Shown here piece after piece: positions 5,129-5,918 of a DNA stretch of 5,918 nucleotides. Position numbers and translations under genes: made by a program. The stretch comes from Oscillospiraceae bacterium (GTDB lineage Bacteria; Bacillota; Clostridia; Oscillospirales; Oscillospiraceae): the NCBI GenBank assembly GCA_902765975.1, contig CACXBO010000069.1, positions 1-5,918 on the forward strand, written 5' to 3'. The notes beneath the pieces are model-generated. The model ran no database searches and was not told where the DNA came from. It saw nothing but the letters and a program-made list of their open reading frames with translations. How positions within the stretch are numbered: position 1 is the first letter of the stretch; each line of letters opens with the position of its first letter.

Positions 5129-5893
5129 TCACACCATGCCGTAAAACCGCTTTCCGTTCTCATAGGTCGCGGCTTCCAGCTCTTCATAGCTCATGCCCCG
5201 CAGTCCGGCTATCTTTTCGGCTATATATCTCACGTTGAGCGAGGTGTTCCTCGTGCCGCGGACAGGCTCCGGAGACATATATGGGCTGTCTGTCTCTATC
5301 ATGAGCCGCTCAATGGGCATTTTCGAGGCGACCTCTACCGCCTTTTTTGCGTTTTTGAAGGTGACTACTCCGGTGAATGATATATACCAGCCGAGATCGA
5401 GTATCGTCTTCGCAGTCTCCCAGCTTCCGGAGAAACAGTGTACGACCCCGGATATATCTGAAAAATCCTTTATTATTCCGAGGAAATCCGCCGTCGCCTC
5501 TCTCTCGTGGGTAATAACGGGCAGCTTCAGCTCCCGCGCAAGCTCAAGCTGCTCGCGAAAGACCCTGTGGCTCAGCTCCTTGAACTCAGCTCCGTAGTGA
5601 TAATCGAGACCGACCTCCCCCACAGCGACGCATTTCGGATGCGAGCAAAGACCTCGCACGTCGGTTAGATAGCCTTCATAGTAACCGTTTCGCAGGTCGT
5701 TCGGGTGCAGTCCGGCGGCAAAGAACAAGAAGGGATACTTCTCGGCTATATCCCTCGCCTTCTTTGCAGAGTCCACGTTCGAGGCCGGGTCAACTATGAG
5801 CCCGACGCCGCCCGACGCCATACCGGAGAGTATCTCGTCCCTGTCGGCATCGAAAGCTGCGTCGTCATAGTGCGCGTGGGTGTCAAATAACAT
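5129..5893 (-). CDS. tatD: TatD family metal-dependent hydrolase / DNase
   Basis: A cytoplasmic TIM-barrel metallohydrolase of the TatD family, whose characterised members have metal-dependent 3'-5' exonuclease or DNase activity. At 254 residues it matches the family length. Metal and active-site residues are visible in order: FDTHAHYDD (His6, His8), GEVGLDYHY (Glu93), LPVITHER (His129), VVHCFSGS (His152) and IETDSPYM (Asp202). All expected ligands are present, so the enzyme should be active. The ATG at 5893 begins MLFDTHAHYD, the usual start of the family; only a weak Shine-Dalgarno (GGGAAAAAG) precedes it, so it may be co-transcribed with a gene beyond the right edge. In many Firmicutes tatD follows metG, but that cannot be seen here. 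TatD is unrelated in function to Tat protein export. Confidence 0.95.
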   Translation of the reverse strand: MLFDTHAHYDDAAFDADRDEILSGMASGGVGLIVDPASNVDSAKKARDIAEKYPFLFFAAGLHPNDLRNGYYEGYLTDVRGLCSHPKCVAVGEVGLDYHYGAEFKELSHRVFREQLELARELKLPVITHEREATADFLGIIKDFSDISGVVHCFSGSWETAKTILDLGWYISFTGVVTFKNAKKAVEVASKMPIERLMIETDSPYMSPEPVRGTRNTSLNVRYIAEKIAGLRGMSYEELEAATYENGKRFYGMV

Positions 5894-5918
5894 CTTTTTC
5901 CCAACTTTCTTATAAAAA

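Overview
The window looks like chromosomal DNA from a Gram-positive anaerobe of the Clostridia (Firmicutes/Bacillota), possibly an uncultured gut lineage. This is inferred from near-consensus sigma-A promoters with 17-18 nt spacers, strong AGGAGG-type Shine-Dalgarno sites, a TTG and a GTG start, an ECF sigma/zinc anti-sigma pair, and a one-gene Na+/phosphate carrier with a fused PhoU domain. No mobile element, CRISPR array, tRNA or rRNA was seen.

Layout. The left edge (1-72, minus) holds the first 24 codons of rpsJ (ribosomal protein S10), normally the first gene of the S10 operon. Upstream of it lies about 300 nt of transcribed leader, driven by a strong promoter with an A-tract upstream element (402-407 / 379-384). 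The leader can form several hairpins, one of them terminator-like. A divergent promoter (522-550, plus) drives a three-gene operon: dusB-like tRNA-dihydrouridine synthase (602-1600), an ECF sigma factor (1590-2198) overlapping it by 11 bp, and a membrane anti-sigma factor (2200-3216) one base after the sigma stop. A 12-bp perfect stem-loop (3226-3253) separates this operon from a convergent minus-strand gene for a Na/Pi cotransporter-PhoU fusion (3268-5004). That gene has its own promoter and a foldable leader, and the promoter begins just past the stop of tatD (5129-5893, minus), a metal-dependent DNase-family protein.

How the genes work together. The ECF sigma and anti-sigma form a signalling pair. 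The anti-sigma has an N-terminal zinc-binding anti-sigma (ZAS) motif, one membrane segment, a long Glu/Pro/Gln-rich stalk and a small cysteine-containing extracytoplasmic domain of unassigned family. Sigma synthesis appears tied to transcription and translation of dus. The other genes are housekeeping (translation, tRNA modification, phosphate handling, nuclease) with no obvious shared pathway.

Most notable points: the long structured rpsJ leader with a possible attenuator, and the unusual ectodomain of the anti-sigma factor. No wholly new multi-gene system could be demonstrated.
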